A stretch of 12,313 bases of DNA, taken from NCBI GenBank assembly GCA_934177545.1, contig CAKPPI010000026.1, forward strand, positions 1 through 12,313. Reading direction: 5' to 3'. Source of the DNA: an uncultured Bacilli bacterium (GTDB taxonomy: Bacteria > Bacillota_I > Bacilli_A > RF39 > UBA660). Positions 11,978 through 12,313 of this stretch are shown here, piece after piece. Position 1 is the stretch's first letter; each line of letters opens with the position of its first letter. The notes under the pieces were generated by a model that was not told the DNA's origin, searched no databases, and worked only from the letters and a program-made list of their open reading frames with translations. The position numbers and the translations under genes are program-made.

Positions 11978-12313
11978 ATGGGATTAAAACATGAAATTAA
12001 GCATGGATTGAATTATGTTTTGTTTAGTCTTAAAAATGTATTTAAGTATAAGGAAAAAGTTGTTATTCCAGTTTATAATGATGAATTATTAAAAGGCAGA
12101 TGTGCTTTAATTTTAGGTGGAACTAGTGGGATTGGTTTGTCTATTGCCAATTTATTTGCTCAAAATCAATGTGATTTAGTAATAACGGGAAGAAATACAG
12201 CAAAATTAGATAAAATAAAGCAGGAGTTTGAAAAAAAATATAAAGTTTCAATTGTAACAGTAGAATTAGATTTGAGAAATGTTAGTAATTTTGATAAAGT
12301 AATAATTAATGCA
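11978..12313 (+). CDS. SDR-family oxidoreductase, 3' truncated by window edge
   Basis: 112 residues visible, running off the end. TAGGAG 6 nt before the ATG sets the start. An N-terminal extension of about 40 residues (MGLKHEIKHGLNYVLFSLKN, ending VVIPVYNDELLKGR) precedes a Rossmann fold with GGTSGIG in place of the usual TGxxxGIG, then DLVITGRN at the end of the second strand, which usually contacts the cofactor phosphate when Arg is present, and ELDLRN for the adenine pocket. NAD(P)-dependent oxidation or reduction of a sugar or sugar precursor for the polymer is likely but not specified. The catalytic Tyr-x3-Lys lies beyond the window. The extension is unusual for a plain SDR. Confidence 0.85.
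   Translation, partial: MGLKHEIKHGLNYVLFSLKNVFKYKEKVVIPVYNDELLKGRCALILGGTSGIGLSIANLFAQNQCDLVITGRNTAKLDKIKQEFEKKYKVSIVTVELDLRNVSNFDKVIINA

Overview
This window comes from a strongly A+T-rich, low-GC Gram-positive bacterium. The best guess is a spore-forming Firmicute close to the Erysipelotrichia/Coprobacillaceae or another Bacilli/Clostridia lineage. The evidence is AGGAGG-type ribosome binding sites, a radC-mreC-mreD-spoIVFA-spoIVFB gene order resembling the Bacillus subtilis spoIIB-maf-radC-mreBCD-minCD-spoIVFAB locus, and several matches to the Spo0A box TGTCGAA. No sequence search was possible, so all family names rest on motifs and context read by eye.

Left part (1-4590): a minus-strand lipoprotein gene diverges from a plus-strand block. 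That block encodes a membrane-anchored SPOR-like protein in the spoIIB position, RadC, the cell-shape proteins MreC and MreD, and the sporulation pair SpoIVFA/SpoIVFB (regulator and intramembrane zinc protease). mreB, maf and minCD are absent from this compact version. Clear intrinsic terminators end the lipoprotein gene, mreD and spoIVFB.

Middle part (4590-6330): this is the unusual region. It holds a tandem array of about 320-380 bp cassettes. Two cassettes are complete, one upstream survives only as its 3' end, and one downstream only as its 5' spacer. Each complete cassette has a promoter (TTGATA with a TATAAT-like box), a short leader starting (G)GATACATTTGA..TCAGATGCTT, a hairpin that buries the Shine-Dalgarno sequence, and a reading frame of about 25 codons for one hydrophobic helix beginning TKRE. 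A 3' element follows that is complementary to the leader, so the two mRNA ends could pair as a panhandle. This is the logic of type I toxin mRNAs such as hok, in a form I do not recognise. Next come a BceR-like response-regulator pseudogene (stop codon, frameshift, missing DNA-binding domain) behind an intact TTACA-N4-TGTAA operator, an 18-bp bidirectional terminator, a 39-aa membrane peptide gene on the minus strand, three helically phased Spo0A-like boxes, and a promoter with TTAAGTATA-type sites.

Right part (6330-12313): a capsule/exopolysaccharide operon. It starts with the chain-length/kinase-adaptor protein, the BY-type tyrosine kinase and the PHP-family phosphatase, which together control polymerisation. 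An initiating sugar-phosphate transferase follows. After a 218-bp gap come strain-variable genes: a DUF1919 protein, a family 2 glycosyltransferase, a polysaccharide pyruvyl transferase, and an SDR oxidoreductase cut by the window edge. The operon continues beyond the window.
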